Source: Bacteroides sp. AN502(2024)
GTDB lineage: Bacteria > Bacteroidota > Bacteroidia > Bacteroidales > Bacteroidaceae
DNA: 64,000 bases
Reading direction: 5' to 3'
NCBI RefSeq assembly: GCF_041227145.1
Contig: NZ_JBGFSP010000004.1
Location: 248,001-312,000, forward strand
Each line of letters begins with the position of its first letter. Within the stretch, counting starts at the first letter, position 1. Shown here piece after piece: positions 46,835-56,720 of the stretch. Position numbers and translations under genes: made by a program. The notes below the pieces were generated by a model. It ran no database searches. It was not told where the DNA came from and worked only from the letters and a program-made list of their open reading frames with translations.

Positions 46835-47509
46835 TTATTTAGTTAAAAAACTCATGTAACTACCCAGACAATTCTTCAACATGGTATTTACACCCACCGA
46901 AGTGATTGTACCACCAGAAATGCCGTCCACCTGATATTCAGGCTTCTCCACCTTGCCGTTCTTTACCACTCCCAAAGCGATAGAGCCATTCTCCAAAGTC
47001 TTTTTTCCAACGAATTCATTTTGGAAATGTTCAGTTGCAATTTCAGCACCCAGACCCGGAGTTTCACTTGCATGAGAGAAGTAAGTACCGTAAACGGTAT
47101 CCTTATCCTCATTCAGTGCAATATATCCCCAGATAGCTCCCCAAAGACCGGCACCGTAAACAGGAAACACATACTTAGTCTGATCGTCCACTTCGCACAC
47201 AAATACGTGCAGACGCTGTTGTTCTTTTGCTTCTTTTTCGTAGTTGGTAGCAAATTCTCCAGTATTTTCAATCAGCGAACCGTCTGCGTTCATCAGCATA
47301 TCACCTTTCACATATTTCTTATATTCCGCATCCGCATCTTCCACATTTTTAATGTTCAATGCGGCAAGGATCTGTTTCTTAGTGTCCAACTGCACATTCT
47401 TGTTTTGTGTAGATTTCAGTGAAGAACTAACGAATGCCAGGAGGAATGCTACGATAATAACCATTACCGAAGCATAAATGATAGTATAACTATTACTATT
47501 TGTATTCAT
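46835..47509 (-). CDS. nqrC: Na+-translocating NADH:quinone reductase subunit C
   Basis: 224 aa. One N-terminal membrane helix, a periplasmic FMN-binding domain, and the covalent flavin site DGISGGTITSVGVNTML near residue 200, where the Thr carries FMN (usual SGAT, here SGGT). Confidence 0.96.
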   Translation of the reverse strand: MNTNSNSYTIIYASVMVIIVAFLLAFVSSSLKSTQNKNVQLDTKKQILAALNIKNVEDADAEYKKYVKGDMLMNADGSLIENTGEFATNYEKEAKEQQRLHVFVCEVDDQTKYVFPVYGAGLWGAIWGYIALNEDKDTVYGTYFSHASETPGLGAEIATEHFQNEFVGKKTLENGSIALGVVKNGKVEKPEYQVDGISGGTITSVGVNTMLKNCLGSYMSFLTK

Positions 47510-47523
47510 TTTCTTTCGGTATT

Positions 47524-48693
47524 TTATTGGTTAGACTTAATAACACGTTTTTCACGACGACTGATATTACTCTGTACTACACAGTAGTCGATCAGCGGGG
47601 CAAAGATATTCATCAGCAAGATGGCGAGCATCATACCTTCCGGATACCCAGGATTCAGTACACGGATAACAATAGCCATCACACCGATCAGAAATCCGAA
47701 GATATATTTACCATTCTCCGTACGTGCGGAAGTCACAGGATCAGTAGCCATAAATACGGCACCGAAGCAGAAACCACCGAGAACAAGGTGTTCATACCAA
47801 GGCATGTGGGCCATTGCTGTATCCGGACCAATCGTATTGAATACCCAGCCCATGAATGCACCACCGACAAAAACAGAAATCATTGTCTTCCAACTTGCGA
47901 CACCCGTCCAAAGGAGAATTGCGGCACCAATCAAAATGGCAATCACACTTGTTTCACCAATAGAACCCGGAATCAGACCTGTAATCATATCCATATTGAA
48001 TGCAGGAACACTACCTGATGTGGCAGCTTGTCCCAGCGGAGTGGCAACGGTAAGTCCGTCTACGCTTTGTCCCAAGCCGAAGATACTGTCGCCTGACACC
48101 CATACAGCGTCACCGGACATCTTGGTCGGATATGCGAAGAACAGGAATGCACGAGTAATCAATGCTACATTGAATACATTCATCCCTGTACCACCGAATA
48201 CTTCTTTTGCGAAAATTACAGAGAATGCAGTGGCTACGGCAAGAATCCACAGCGGACAATCTACCGGAACAATCATCGGGATCAATATACCGGAAACAAG
48301 GAACCCTTCCTGTATTTCTTCTTTTTTCCATTGAGCTACCACAAATTCAATACCCAAACCTACTACATAAGATACGATAATTTTAGGCAATACTTCCAGA
48401 AATCCGTAAGCAAACATTTCAATAAAACTACCTGCAGTATTAGTAACGTGGAAATGCTGGTAACCTACATTATACATACCGAACAGCAAAGCCGGTATTA
48501 ACGAAATAACCACAATCGACATGATGCGTTTGCTATCGATTGCGTCATGTATATGCGTTCCCGTTTTCGCAGTCTTGTTGGGCACAAACAGGAATGTTTC
48601 GAAGCCGTCAAACACCGACTGGAATGCGTGGAATTTGCCGCCCTCTTCAAAGTTCGGCTTTATCTTATCGAGATAATTTCTTAACGCTTTCAT
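47524..48693 (-). CDS. nqrB: Na+-translocating NADH:quinone reductase subunit B
   Basis: 389 aa, about ten membrane helices. Central membrane subunit holding riboflavin and a covalent FMN; the flavin threonine is in DGLTVATPLGQAA near residue 225. It forms the Na+ path with the other subunits. 14 nt upstream of nqrC. Confidence 0.96.
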   Translation of the reverse strand: MKALRNYLDKIKPNFEEGGKFHAFQSVFDGFETFLFVPNKTAKTGTHIHDAIDSKRIMSIVVISLIPALLFGMYNVGYQHFHVTNTAGSFIEMFAYGFLEVLPKIIVSYVVGLGIEFVVAQWKKEEIQEGFLVSGILIPMIVPVDCPLWILAVATAFSVIFAKEVFGGTGMNVFNVALITRAFLFFAYPTKMSGDAVWVSGDSIFGLGQSVDGLTVATPLGQAATSGSVPAFNMDMITGLIPGSIGETSVIAILIGAAILLWTGVASWKTMISVFVGGAFMGWVFNTIGPDTAMAHMPWYEHLVLGGFCFGAVFMATDPVTSARTENGKYIFGFLIGVMAIVIRVLNPGYPEGMMLAILLMNIFAPLIDYCVVQSNISRREKRVIKSNQ

Positions 48694-48820
48694 TTATTAA
48701 ATTGAGAATTGACAATTGAGAACCAAGAAAAAGCTATACTTGTGTTTACCTCTGAAGACATTTTCAAAAAGTCTCAATTATCATTTTTTTTAATTTTTAA
48801 TCTATCATTTTTTAATTCTC

Positions 48821-50170
48821 TTATGCCATTTCTGAACGGAGCATATCGAGTCCGGCACGGACGATACGTTGCAGCTCCACCTTCGAAGAGCAGACAAATT
48901 CACAAAGGGCAAAATCTTCAGGAGCTACTTCATAGATGCCAAGAGCTTCCATACGGTCGATGTCACCGGCAATGATTGCTTTGATCAGATATTCGGGCAG
49001 GATATCCATCGGGAATACCTTATCGTATTCACCCGACATAATCATGTGACGTTCGCCACCTTTGATGCGGGCATCCAGCGTGTATTCCTTTTTACCCATC
49101 AACCAACTGAAATAAGAATGGCTGGCACTGAACTGGTTGAAGCGCGGCATGATCCATCCTAACATTTCGTGAATATTGTCACCTTCAGGGATAACAGTCA
49201 GTTGGCTATGGAATGCGCCCAAGAATCCGTTCGGAGAGACTTGCTTTCCCGTCAGCACATTACCGCTAATGTAGCGTAAACCTTTATCTTGTGTTACATT
49301 ACCAGCAAACACGTTGGTGAGTAATGCACCGACCCGGAGTTTGCAATAGGCAGGTTTCAACACTTCGGAACCTGTCACAGCTACTGTACGGGTAAAATCT
49401 ACATGCCCTGTATTGAAAAGGCGGCCAATGAAGATAACGGCTTGCGGATCAATAGTCCATACCGTTTCTCCCTTGGATATGGGATCGAGATGGTTGATCT
49501 GGACCCCTACATTACCAGCAGGATTCGGTCCGTCGAAAGCAGTGATTGTAACGTTCTTAGCCTGTGTCAGTGCGGCAGTGTTCTGTTTCACGCTGATACT
49601 CAGGTAGGTTTTTGCCAGTTTGGCAAGGGCGTCAAGTCCAGTCTGAAAGTTCGTTTCCTCACCCTTGAGGGCAAACTCAAAATCCGGTGCTAACGGGTTG
49701 GCATCGAATGCAGAAATAAAGATTCCTTTCGGAGTGACCGTCGGATCTGCAATGATGTCATAAGGACGCTGTTTGATAAACGCAAAAAGTCCCGCTTCCA
49801 ACAAAGCGGTTTTCACAGCTTCAGCATCCAGCGAAGCAACATCTTTCTTTCCAAAATCTTCATAGTCCTGCTCTGTAGCAGCTTCCACTACGATGTTCAA
49901 TACCTTGCGACGAACACCACGTTCCACACTCGTCACCACGCCACTCACCGGCGAAACAAATTTCACTTCAGGATGATACTTGTCGATAAACAAGGGTCCA
50001 CCAGCCATTACATATTCCTGCTCTTTCACAACCACCTTAGGCGTCACTCCAGGAAAGTCATCGGGTACCAGTGCATAGAATCCCGGTTCTTTTACCGTTG
50101 TGTACGTTTCAGCAGCTTTACCTTTCAGGTTTATGTCAAGGCCTTTACGTAACTTTATTACATTTGCCAT
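48821..50170 (-). CDS. nqrA: Na+-translocating NADH:quinone reductase subunit A
   Basis: 449 aa from MANVIKLRKGLDINLKGKAA at 50170; the longer frame upstream is not conserved and would cover the promoter. Soluble subunit implicated in quinone binding. PVSGVVTSVERGVRRKVLNI and GRLFNTGHVDFTRTVAVTGS are typical. First gene of the operon; 127 nt separate it from nqrB. Confidence 0.96.
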   Translation of the reverse strand: MANVIKLRKGLDINLKGKAAETYTTVKEPGFYALVPDDFPGVTPKVVVKEQEYVMAGGPLFIDKYHPEVKFVSPVSGVVTSVERGVRRKVLNIVVEAATEQDYEDFGKKDVASLDAEAVKTALLEAGLFAFIKQRPYDIIADPTVTPKGIFISAFDANPLAPDFEFALKGEETNFQTGLDALAKLAKTYLSISVKQNTAALTQAKNVTITAFDGPNPAGNVGVQINHLDPISKGETVWTIDPQAVIFIGRLFNTGHVDFTRTVAVTGSEVLKPAYCKLRVGALLTNVFAGNVTQDKGLRYISGNVLTGKQVSPNGFLGAFHSQLTVIPEGDNIHEMLGWIMPRFNQFSASHSYFSWLMGKKEYTLDARIKGGERHMIMSGEYDKVFPMDILPEYLIKAIIAGDIDRMEALGIYEVAPEDFALCEFVCSSKVELQRIVRAGLDMLRSEMA

Positions 50171-50203
50171 GCTATATAAAATAATGGTTTCACAAATTTG
50201 CCG

Positions 50204-50211
50204 CAAAAGTA
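50204..50211 (-). promoter_or_regulatory. Candidate -7 element for the nqr operon
   Basis: Minus strand TACTTTTG, 34 nt before the nqrA start, fits TAnnTTTG. No clear -33 match. A hairpin (ATTACGGA / TCCGTAAT, 50250-50271) lies further upstream. Confidence 0.45.
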
Positions 50212-50415
50212 ATAAATAAGATTGGGATTCGGGAGGAAAAAAGAAAGGAATTACGGAAAAATATCCGTAATCTTTTTCGTGGTCGCACACAATATTCTAT
50301 CAACCGTCTTATTCCGCAGAAATACGATTCTTTTTTTAGATTTATTATCTAAGAATATCAAACCCAATTGAAATAAAACAGTTTTATTTGCAGTCAAATT
50401 CCTCACAGAGAAATT

Positions 50416-51687
50416 ATGAAGAAATATATAATAGGAATATTGATGCTGCTTCCATCCATCAATATGCTGCCAGCTGCGGCTGACAGCACAGCAGTAAAAA
50501 GCGATGAACTGCAAAAGGCTACAACTTCTATCAGTGATATTACGCCCACAGATATGGAAGACAGTCCGTCAGATACCATTCCTGCCCTTTCCAAGCGCGA
50601 GTTACATCGCCAGCGCGTAGCAAAACGAAATTTGCACTACAATATATTAGGCGGTCCCAGTTATACACCGGACTTCGGCTTGTTGGTAGGCGGTAGCGCA
50701 CTGATGACATTCCGTATGAATCCGAGTGATACGACCCAACGACGTTCCGTAGTGCCGATGGCCATTGCATTGATATTCAAGGGCGGTTTGAACCTGATGA
50801 CCAAACCGCAACTTTTTTTTAAAGGCGACCGTTTCCGCATCTTCGGCACCTTTTCTTATAAGAACACAATCGAGAATTTTTATGGTATCGGCTATTCCAC
50901 TAATAAAAAGTATGAACGTGGAGAAGATACCAGCGAATATCGCTATAGCGGCATCCAAATAAATCCATGGTTCTTGCTCCGTTTGGGAGAAAGCAACTTC
51001 TTTGCGGGCCCCCAAGTCGATTTAAACTATGACAAAATTACCAGACCGGCTACCGGAATGATTAATGAGCCCTCGTATATAGCAGCAGGAAGTACAGAAA
51101 ACGGATACAAAAATTTCAGCTCCGGACTCGGTTTCCTGCTGACGTATGACACACGTGATATTCCCGCCAATGCATATAGCGGAACCTACCTCGACTTCCG
51201 GGGAATGATGTATAATAAAGTAGTGGGAAGTGATAATAACTTTTACCGTCTGGAGATCGACTATCGCCAATACAAAACGGTAGGACGCCGCAAAGTAATA
51301 GCTTGGACAGTACAAAGCAAAAACGCATTTGGCGATGTACCCCTAACCAAATATGTACTTAGCGGAACCCCCTTCGATCTTCGCGGTTACTATATGGGAC
51401 AGTTTCGCGACAAGTCCTCACATGTCATGATAGCCGAATACCGTCAGATGATAAATACAGACAAAAGTAATTGGGTAAAAAAGATGTTAAGCCATATAGG
51501 ATATGTAGCTTGGGGAGGATGTGGATTTATGGGACCTGCTCCGGGCAAGATAGAAGGTGTGCTTCCCAACCTCGGAGTAGGGTTACGCATTGAAGTTCAA
51601 CCCCGTATGAATGTACGCCTCGATCTCGGAAGAGACATGGTAAACAAGCAGAATTTGTTCTATTTTAACATGACGGAAGCTTTCTGA
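50416..51687 (+). CDS. D15/BamA-type outer membrane beta-barrel protein
   Basis: 423 aa. Signal peptide MKKYIIGILMLLPSINMLPA with cleavage likely after AAA. Repeated beta-strand text and the surface-antigen (D15) region at the end (GGCGFMGPAPGKIEGVLPNL, VGLRIEVQPRMNVRLDLGRD). Lacks POTRA domains, so it is a short Omp85-like barrel of unknown transport or biogenesis role. Transcribed divergently from nqrA. Confidence 0.82.
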   Translation: MKKYIIGILMLLPSINMLPAAADSTAVKSDELQKATTSISDITPTDMEDSPSDTIPALSKRELHRQRVAKRNLHYNILGGPSYTPDFGLLVGGSALMTFRMNPSDTTQRRSVVPMAIALIFKGGLNLMTKPQLFFKGDRFRIFGTFSYKNTIENFYGIGYSTNKKYERGEDTSEYRYSGIQINPWFLLRLGESNFFAGPQVDLNYDKITRPATGMINEPSYIAAGSTENGYKNFSSGLGFLLTYDTRDIPANAYSGTYLDFRGMMYNKVVGSDNNFYRLEIDYRQYKTVGRRKVIAWTVQSKNAFGDVPLTKYVLSGTPFDLRGYYMGQFRDKSSHVMIAEYRQMINTDKSNWVKKMLSHIGYVAWGGCGFMGPAPGKIEGVLPNLGVGLRIEVQPRMNVRLDLGRDMVNKQNLFYFNMTEAF

Positions 51688-51840
51688 TTGCCAAGAAGCA
51701 AAACGACTTATCAGCACATTAGACCTGTCTGATATTTCCTTAAATATCAACTTTAACAACAATAAAGACACTGAAGAGGAGGAACTTATAGAAAGTTTTA
51801 GTACATTTGCGATGGAATAAAAGCCACTAAAACTTAAAAA

Positions 51841-52959
51841 ATGAATAATAATGGAGCAGACAGCCAATCAATCAACGCACTGATCGTTTTCAAAAAAAAA
51901 GGAGAAAACGACAATCCATTTGTCTCTGTCTTATGTGATGCTATCAGAACGGCTGGAATTAATGTGAGATACTCTCAAAAAGAATTTTGGGAATCGGACG
52001 CAGCTTATGACATCATCCATTTCCAATGGCCAGAAGAGGTAGTAGGATGGAACTGCAAAGCTCCCGACATCATCCGCCGGCTGAAAGAACGTATCGCCTT
52101 TTTCCGCTCGAGGGGAACTCACTTCATATACACACGGCACAGCATCTGCCCCCACTGTGCTAATGATATTATCAGCCAGGCCTACGACATAATCGAATCG
52201 GAAAGTGACATCGTGGTACACATGGGACATTACAGCCAGACGGAATTCATAAAGAAACATCCCGGCAGCAGGAATGTCATCATCCCGCACCACATCTTCC
52301 AATACACCTACAAAGAAAATATCAGCATAGAGCGCGCACGCCAGTATCTGAGGCTGCCACAAGAAGCATTCATCGTCACCGCCTTCGGAAAATTCCGTAA
52401 TTGGGAAGAAATACGCATGGTGGCGGGAGCATTCTGCAAATGGAATAAAGCAAACAAACTGCTGCTGGCTCCCCGATTCTATCCTTTTTCCAAACATAAC
52501 AAATATGGACGGAATTTACTCAAACGAGGACTCTCACGCCTAGGATACTATCTCGTCATGCCGCTGCTCAACCGCTTCCTGAAATTTTACGCCGGAGTCA
52601 ATGATGAACTGGTAGACAATTACGACCTCCCCTATTACATCGCTGCTTCAGACGTGATATTCATACAACGGAAGGATGCCCTGAACTCCAGCAATGCCCC
52701 CCTTGCCTTCCTCTACCGCAAAGTGGTAGTGGGACCGGCAACAGGAAACATCGGAGAAATACTGACCGCAACCGGAAACCCTACTTTTGATCCCAACAAC
52801 CAAGAAGACATTCTGCAAGCACTTGAAAAAGCACGCACACTGTCCGCATGGAGACAAGGAGAAAGAAGCCATGACTATGCGTTGAAATATATGAACATCT
52901 ACAAAATAGGGAAAGAATACGCAAAAACCTATAAAGATGCCATAACTCTCATAAAATAA
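51841..52959 (+). CDS. Glycosyltransferase, GT-B-like
   Basis: 372 aa. YDIIHFQWPEEVVGW near residue 57, FIYTRHSICPHCANDIISQA near 100, FIVTAFGKFRNWEEIRMVAG near 177 and a donor-site region DVIFIQRKDALNSSNAPLAF near 277. Resembles family 4 enzymes without the standard EX7E. Stand-alone gene after the outer membrane protein. It contains an A9 run in frame (KKK). Confidence 0.75.
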   Translation: MNNNGADSQSINALIVFKKKGENDNPFVSVLCDAIRTAGINVRYSQKEFWESDAAYDIIHFQWPEEVVGWNCKAPDIIRRLKERIAFFRSRGTHFIYTRHSICPHCANDIISQAYDIIESESDIVVHMGHYSQTEFIKKHPGSRNVIIPHHIFQYTYKENISIERARQYLRLPQEAFIVTAFGKFRNWEEIRMVAGAFCKWNKANKLLLAPRFYPFSKHNKYGRNLLKRGLSRLGYYLVMPLLNRFLKFYAGVNDELVDNYDLPYYIAASDVIFIQRKDALNSSNAPLAFLYRKVVVGPATGNIGEILTATGNPTFDPNNQEDILQALEKARTLSAWRQGERSHDYALKYMNIYKIGKEYAKTYKDAITLIK

Positions 52960-53003
52960 ATGGAGAGTCCTAATTTGAGGACTTACCTCCAAATCTATTA
53001 CTG

Positions 53004-54695
53004 CTAGTCAGCTATCAGCTTTCTATAACGAACGCGTTTCGGTTCTTCATTTCCCAAACGTTTCATTTTATTTTCTTCATATTCTGAATAAGACCCTTCG
53101 AAGTAGAACACATTAGAGTCTCCTTCAAAAGCAAGGATATGTGTACAGATACGATCGAGGAACCAACGGTCATGCGAGATAACTACAGCACAGCCGGCAA
53201 AATCTTCCAGACCCTCTTCCAAAGCACGCAGTGTGTTTACGTCAATATCATTGGTAGGCTCATCAAGCAACAGTACATTGCCTTCTTCTTTTAAAGCCAT
53301 CGCCAAATGTAGACGATTTCTTTCACCACCGGACAATACACCACAAAGTTTTTCCTGATCGCCTCCGGAGAAATTGAAACGGGAAAGATAGGCACGCGCA
53401 TTGATGTCACGTCCACCCATACGGATCAACTCATTACCACCGGAAATTACCTGGTAAACGCTCTTATTCGGATCTATATCTTTATGTTGCTGATCTACAT
53501 ACGCCACCTTTACAGTCTCTCCTACTTCAAATGCTCCCTTATCTACTGTCTCCAGCCCCATAATCAGACGGAACAGTGTTGTCTTTCCCGCACCATTAGG
53601 ACCTATCACACCGACAATACCATTAGGAGGAAGCATAAAGTTCAAATCGTCAAACAGCAACTTATCACCGTATGCTTTAGCCACCTGTTTCGCTTCAATG
53701 ACCTTATTACCCAAACGCGGACCATTCGGAATGAAGATTTCAAGTTTTTCTTCTTTCTCTTTCACGTCTTCATTCAGCAACTTGTCATAAGAATTAAGAC
53801 GCGCCTTACCCTTTGCCTGACGGGCTTTCGGAGCCATACGCACCCATTCCAACTCCCGTTCCAGCGTTTTACGACGTTTGCTGACAGTCTTTTCTTCCAT
53901 TTCCATGCGTTTTGTCTTCTGTTCCAGCCAGGAAGAATAGTTACCTTTCCAAGGAATACCTTCACCACGGTCCAGTTCAAGAATCCATCCGGCAACATGA
54001 TCGAGGAAGTAACGGTCGTGCGTCACGGCAATAACCGTACCTTCATATTGCTGGAGATGTTGTTCCAACCAGTCGATAGATTCTGCATCCAAGTGGTTGG
54101 TAGGTTCGTCCAACAAGAGTATATCCGGTTTCTGCAATAACAAACGGCATAAAGCTACCCGGCGACGTTCACCTCCGGACAGGTTTTCTACCGGCTGATC
54201 TTCAGGCGGACAACGGAGAGCATCCATCGCACGCTCCAACTTGCTATCCAGATTCCATGCATCAGTCGCATCAATGATATCTTGCAGTTCGCCCTGACGG
54301 GCAAAAAGAGCATCCATCTTATCCGGATCTTCATAATACTCCGGCAAACCGAACTTCTGATTGATTTCTTCATATTCTGCCAGTGCGTCAACAATGGGTT
54401 GCACACCTTCCATCACCACTTCTTTTACTGTCTTCGTGTTGTCCAAATAGGGTTCCTGTGCCAGATAACCCACGGAATATCCCGGAGAAAACACCACTTC
54501 TCCCTGATAAGATTTCTCCAAACCGGCAATAATCTTCAACAACGTTGATTTACCGGAACCGTTCAAACCGATAATGCCGATTTTCGCTCCATAGAAAAAG
54601 GACAGGTAAATGTCTTTCAACACATTCTTATTGGAGGTGAAAGCCTTGCTCACTCCCACCATCGAGAAGATAATTTTTTTATCGTCAGCAGCCAT
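53004..54695 (-). CDS. ettA: Energy-dependent translational throttle protein EttA (ABC-F)
   Basis: 563 aa ABC-F protein. First ABC domain: GLNGSGKSTLLKIIAGL, LSGGERRRVALCRLLLQKPD, ILLLDEPTNHLDAES. Linker helix region EWVRMAPKARQAKGKARLNS is the EttA-specific arm. Second ABC domain: GPNGAGKTTLFRLIM, LSGGERNRLHLAM, LLDEPTNDIDVNT. Binds the ribosomal E site and gates translation according to ATP/ADP. Complete. Confidence 0.96.
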   Translation of the reverse strand: MAADDKKIIFSMVGVSKAFTSNKNVLKDIYLSFFYGAKIGIIGLNGSGKSTLLKIIAGLEKSYQGEVVFSPGYSVGYLAQEPYLDNTKTVKEVVMEGVQPIVDALAEYEEINQKFGLPEYYEDPDKMDALFARQGELQDIIDATDAWNLDSKLERAMDALRCPPEDQPVENLSGGERRRVALCRLLLQKPDILLLDEPTNHLDAESIDWLEQHLQQYEGTVIAVTHDRYFLDHVAGWILELDRGEGIPWKGNYSSWLEQKTKRMEMEEKTVSKRRKTLERELEWVRMAPKARQAKGKARLNSYDKLLNEDVKEKEEKLEIFIPNGPRLGNKVIEAKQVAKAYGDKLLFDDLNFMLPPNGIVGVIGPNGAGKTTLFRLIMGLETVDKGAFEVGETVKVAYVDQQHKDIDPNKSVYQVISGGNELIRMGGRDINARAYLSRFNFSGGDQEKLCGVLSGGERNRLHLAMALKEEGNVLLLDEPTNDIDVNTLRALEEGLEDFAGCAVVISHDRWFLDRICTHILAFEGDSNVFYFEGSYSEYEENKMKRLGNEEPKRVRYRKLIAD

Positions 54696-54726
54696 TATGT
54701 ATGATTATATATTGTTGATAATGGCA

Positions 54727-54734
54727 CAAAGATA
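54727..54734 (-). promoter_or_regulatory. Candidate -7 element for ettA
   Basis: Minus strand TATCTTTG, about 30 nt before the ettA ATG, fits TAnnTTTG; -33 unclear. Confidence 0.45.
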
Positions 54735-54753
54735 AGAAAAATGTTTGAATTCT

Positions 54754-54784
54754 TTTGGCGTTATAAAAAAATGTTATACCTTTG
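54754..54784 (+). promoter_or_regulatory. Promoter of tRNA-Lys
   Basis: TTTG at 54754-54757, 19-nt spacer, TACCTTTG at 54777-54784: an exact match to the Bacteroides consensus TTTG-N19-TAnnTTTG, 34 nt before the tRNA. Confidence 0.85.
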
Positions 54785-54817
54785 CAGCCGCATTCGAAAA
54801 GAATATACGGAAGGACC

Positions 54818-54893
54818 GATTCGCTAGCTCAGCAGGTAGAGCACAACACTTTTAATGTTGGGGTCCTGGGTTCGAGCCCCAGGCGGATCACCA
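54818..54893 (+). tRNA. tRNA-Lys (anticodon TTT)
   Basis: Full cloverleaf. Acceptor GATTCGC pairs with GCGGATC, the anticodon stem CAACA/TGTTG encloses CTTTTAA (anticodon TTT), T arm CTGGG TTCGAGC CCCAG, and encoded CCA at 54891-54893. A Bacteroides tyrosine recombinase gene starts 240 nt downstream, so this tRNA is the likely integration site. Confidence 0.97.
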
Positions 54894-54915
54894 GACAAAG
54901 ATGCAAATCGAAGAG

Positions 54916-54950
54916 AATCCCTGATAACCAACAGTTATCGGGGATTTTTC
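54916..54950 (+). terminator. Terminator after tRNA-Lys
   Basis: AATCCCTGATAAC / GTTATCGGGGATT stem (about 13 bp with a G-T pair) with a short loop and TTTTTC tail. Confidence 0.85.
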
Positions 54951-55131
54951 TTTTCTACCAACCTCCCCTTTTTACGCAGAATATAGCAACTTTCACCGAC
55001 CAATTCGGTGGAGTAAGATTCCGACTAAAAAAGTCCACCGAATAAGGTTGTTTTGCATTGATACACACTATTTTGCGTAGTCGCACTTTTGGCTTTGGAA
55101 CTTAATTTTGCAACCAAAAAAGTATCAAGCC

Positions 55132-56349
55132 ATGCAAAGAAACTATTTCTCGATTCTCTTCTTTATCAGAAGAACAAGACTGTTGAAAAACGGTGAGGCA
55201 CCCATCGGGATACGAATCACCGTAAACGGGCAACGTGCAGAAATGCAAATCAAACGCAGCGTTGCCGAAGAGCGTTGGAACGCATCCAAAGGATGTGTGG
55301 TAGGGAAAGACAGGAAAGCACTGGAACTGAATCAGTATCTGGAATCTGTCAGAACAAAAATTTATCAGATACATCGCGAACTGCTGCAAGACGGCAAGCC
55401 TATCACAGCTTTCATCATGATGCAGAAATTCAATGGAGGGGGCGAAGCTCCTAAGATGCTCTTGGAAGTATTCCGTGAGCATAACAAAAAGTACAGGGAA
55501 CTTATAGACCGCGATTATGTGAAAGGTACGGTTTTGAGGTACGAAAGGACTGTCCGCTATCTGGAGGAAATGCTTCAAAGCCAATACGGTTTGAAGGACA
55601 TTCCGTTGAAGGAGCTGAACCATGAATTTGTTCTGAACTTTGAACACTTTGTAAAGGTGCAGAAGAACTGCGCTCAAAATGCGGCTGTCAAGTATCTGAA
55701 GAACTTGAAGAAAATCACCCGACTCGCATTGGTCAACAAATGGATAACCGATGATCCATTCATTGAAATCCATTTTCACCAGACACAAAGCAACCGTGAT
55801 TTCTTGACGGAAGAGGAACTCAATGCCATCATCAATAAGAAATTTGATATACCACGCCTTGAAACCGTCCGTGATATTTTTGTCTTTTGTGCACTAAGTG
55901 GTTTAGCATTTACGGATGCCCAACATCTGACACCGGAGCATATCACACAAGACAGCAACGGGGACTATTGGATTAGAAAGCCACGCGAAAAGACAAACAA
56001 CATGTGCAACATCCCCTTGCTGGATATACCACGAATGATTGCGGAGAAATACAAGAGCCATCCCGAATGTGTCAAAAAGGGAGTGGTATTGCCTGTACCG
56101 TCCAACCAACGGATGAACAGCTACCTCAAAGAGATTGCGGATGTGTGTGGCATCAAGAAGACTTTGAGCACACATATCGCTCGGCATACCTTTGCCTGCA
56201 TCGCCATAGCCAATAAAGTGTCTATGGAATCAATCGCAAAGATGTTAGGTCATTCTGACCTCAGAACTACAAAAATCTATGCGAAACTGATGGATAAGAC
56301 TGTTTCTGAAGAAATGAATGTTTTGAAACGAAAATTTAGTGCAATATGA
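55132..56349 (+). CDS. Tyrosine-type site-specific recombinase (integrase)
   Basis: 405 aa from ATG at 55132. N-terminal arm-binding domain (KRSVAEERWNASKGCVVGKD), core-binding SAM-like domain, then the catalytic domain: FCALSGLAFTDAQHLTPEHI, HIARHTFACIAIANKVSMES (HxxR) and MLGHSDLRTTKIYAKLMDKT (His and Tyr). The first catalytic Arg position is occupied by LSGLA, as in CTnDOT-type enzymes. Intact. -7-like TAATTTTG at 55103-55110. Overlaps the next gene by 4 nt. Confidence 0.94.
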   Translation: MQRNYFSILFFIRRTRLLKNGEAPIGIRITVNGQRAEMQIKRSVAEERWNASKGCVVGKDRKALELNQYLESVRTKIYQIHRELLQDGKPITAFIMMQKFNGGGEAPKMLLEVFREHNKKYRELIDRDYVKGTVLRYERTVRYLEEMLQSQYGLKDIPLKELNHEFVLNFEHFVKVQKNCAQNAAVKYLKNLKKITRLALVNKWITDDPFIEIHFHQTQSNRDFLTEEELNAIINKKFDIPRLETVRDIFVFCALSGLAFTDAQHLTPEHITQDSNGDYWIRKPREKTNNMCNIPLLDIPRMIAEKYKSHPECVKKGVVLPVPSNQRMNSYLKEIADVCGIKKTLSTHIARHTFACIAIANKVSMESIAKMLGHSDLRTTKIYAKLMDKTVSEEMNVLKRKFSAI

Positions 56350-56720
56350 ACAGAGGAATAATGACTATCAGTGAAACAGGTGTGTTCACAATACCGACCG
56401 CACCTATATGGATGACGCAATTTGAGATTGCCGACCTGTTCGGTGTATTCTCGTGTAACGTCCGCAAGGCGATACGGTCAATCTACAAGAACAAGGAATT
56501 GAGCGAGGTTGAAACGATGAAGTATGTCAAGCAAACTAACGGCATCAGTTATGACGTTTACAGCCTTGAAATGGTTATAGCCGTTGCATTCAGGATATGC
56601 AGTAGAGATAGTTTCTTGTTCAGACGGTTTGTAATGGATAGAACCTGTGCAAGGACAAAAGGAACACAAGCGATGCTGTTCGTTTCTTGTGGCAAAGGCG
56701 GCAACCTATGGTATAGTTGA
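56346..56720 (+). CDS. Small integrase-associated protein
   Basis: 124 aa. MTISETGVFTIPTAPIWMTQ, then FEIADLFGVFSCNVRKAIRS looks like a helix-turn-helix; Y(S)LEMVIAVAFRI follows. Paralogue of the amber-interrupted gene at 7811-8191; both start at the end of an integrase gene (here ATGA overlap). The last ~20 residues do not match the paralogue. It may assist recombination or regulate it; no direct evidence. Confidence 0.75.
   Translation: MNRGIMTISETGVFTIPTAPIWMTQFEIADLFGVFSCNVRKAIRSIYKNKELSEVETMKYVKQTNGISYDVYSLEMVIAVAFRICSRDSFLFRRFVMDRTCARTKGTQAMLFVSCGKGGNLWYS

Noticed and set aside
50812..50819. T8 run in the outer membrane protein gene
   Set aside because: In frame and of a length expected by chance; no second-frame evidence.
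51891..51899. A9 run at the start of the glycosyltransferase gene at 51841, as a possible phase switch
   Set aside because: A runs are common in this AT-rich genome, and the gene is in frame with no sign of alternative frames; weaker case than the G/C tracts.
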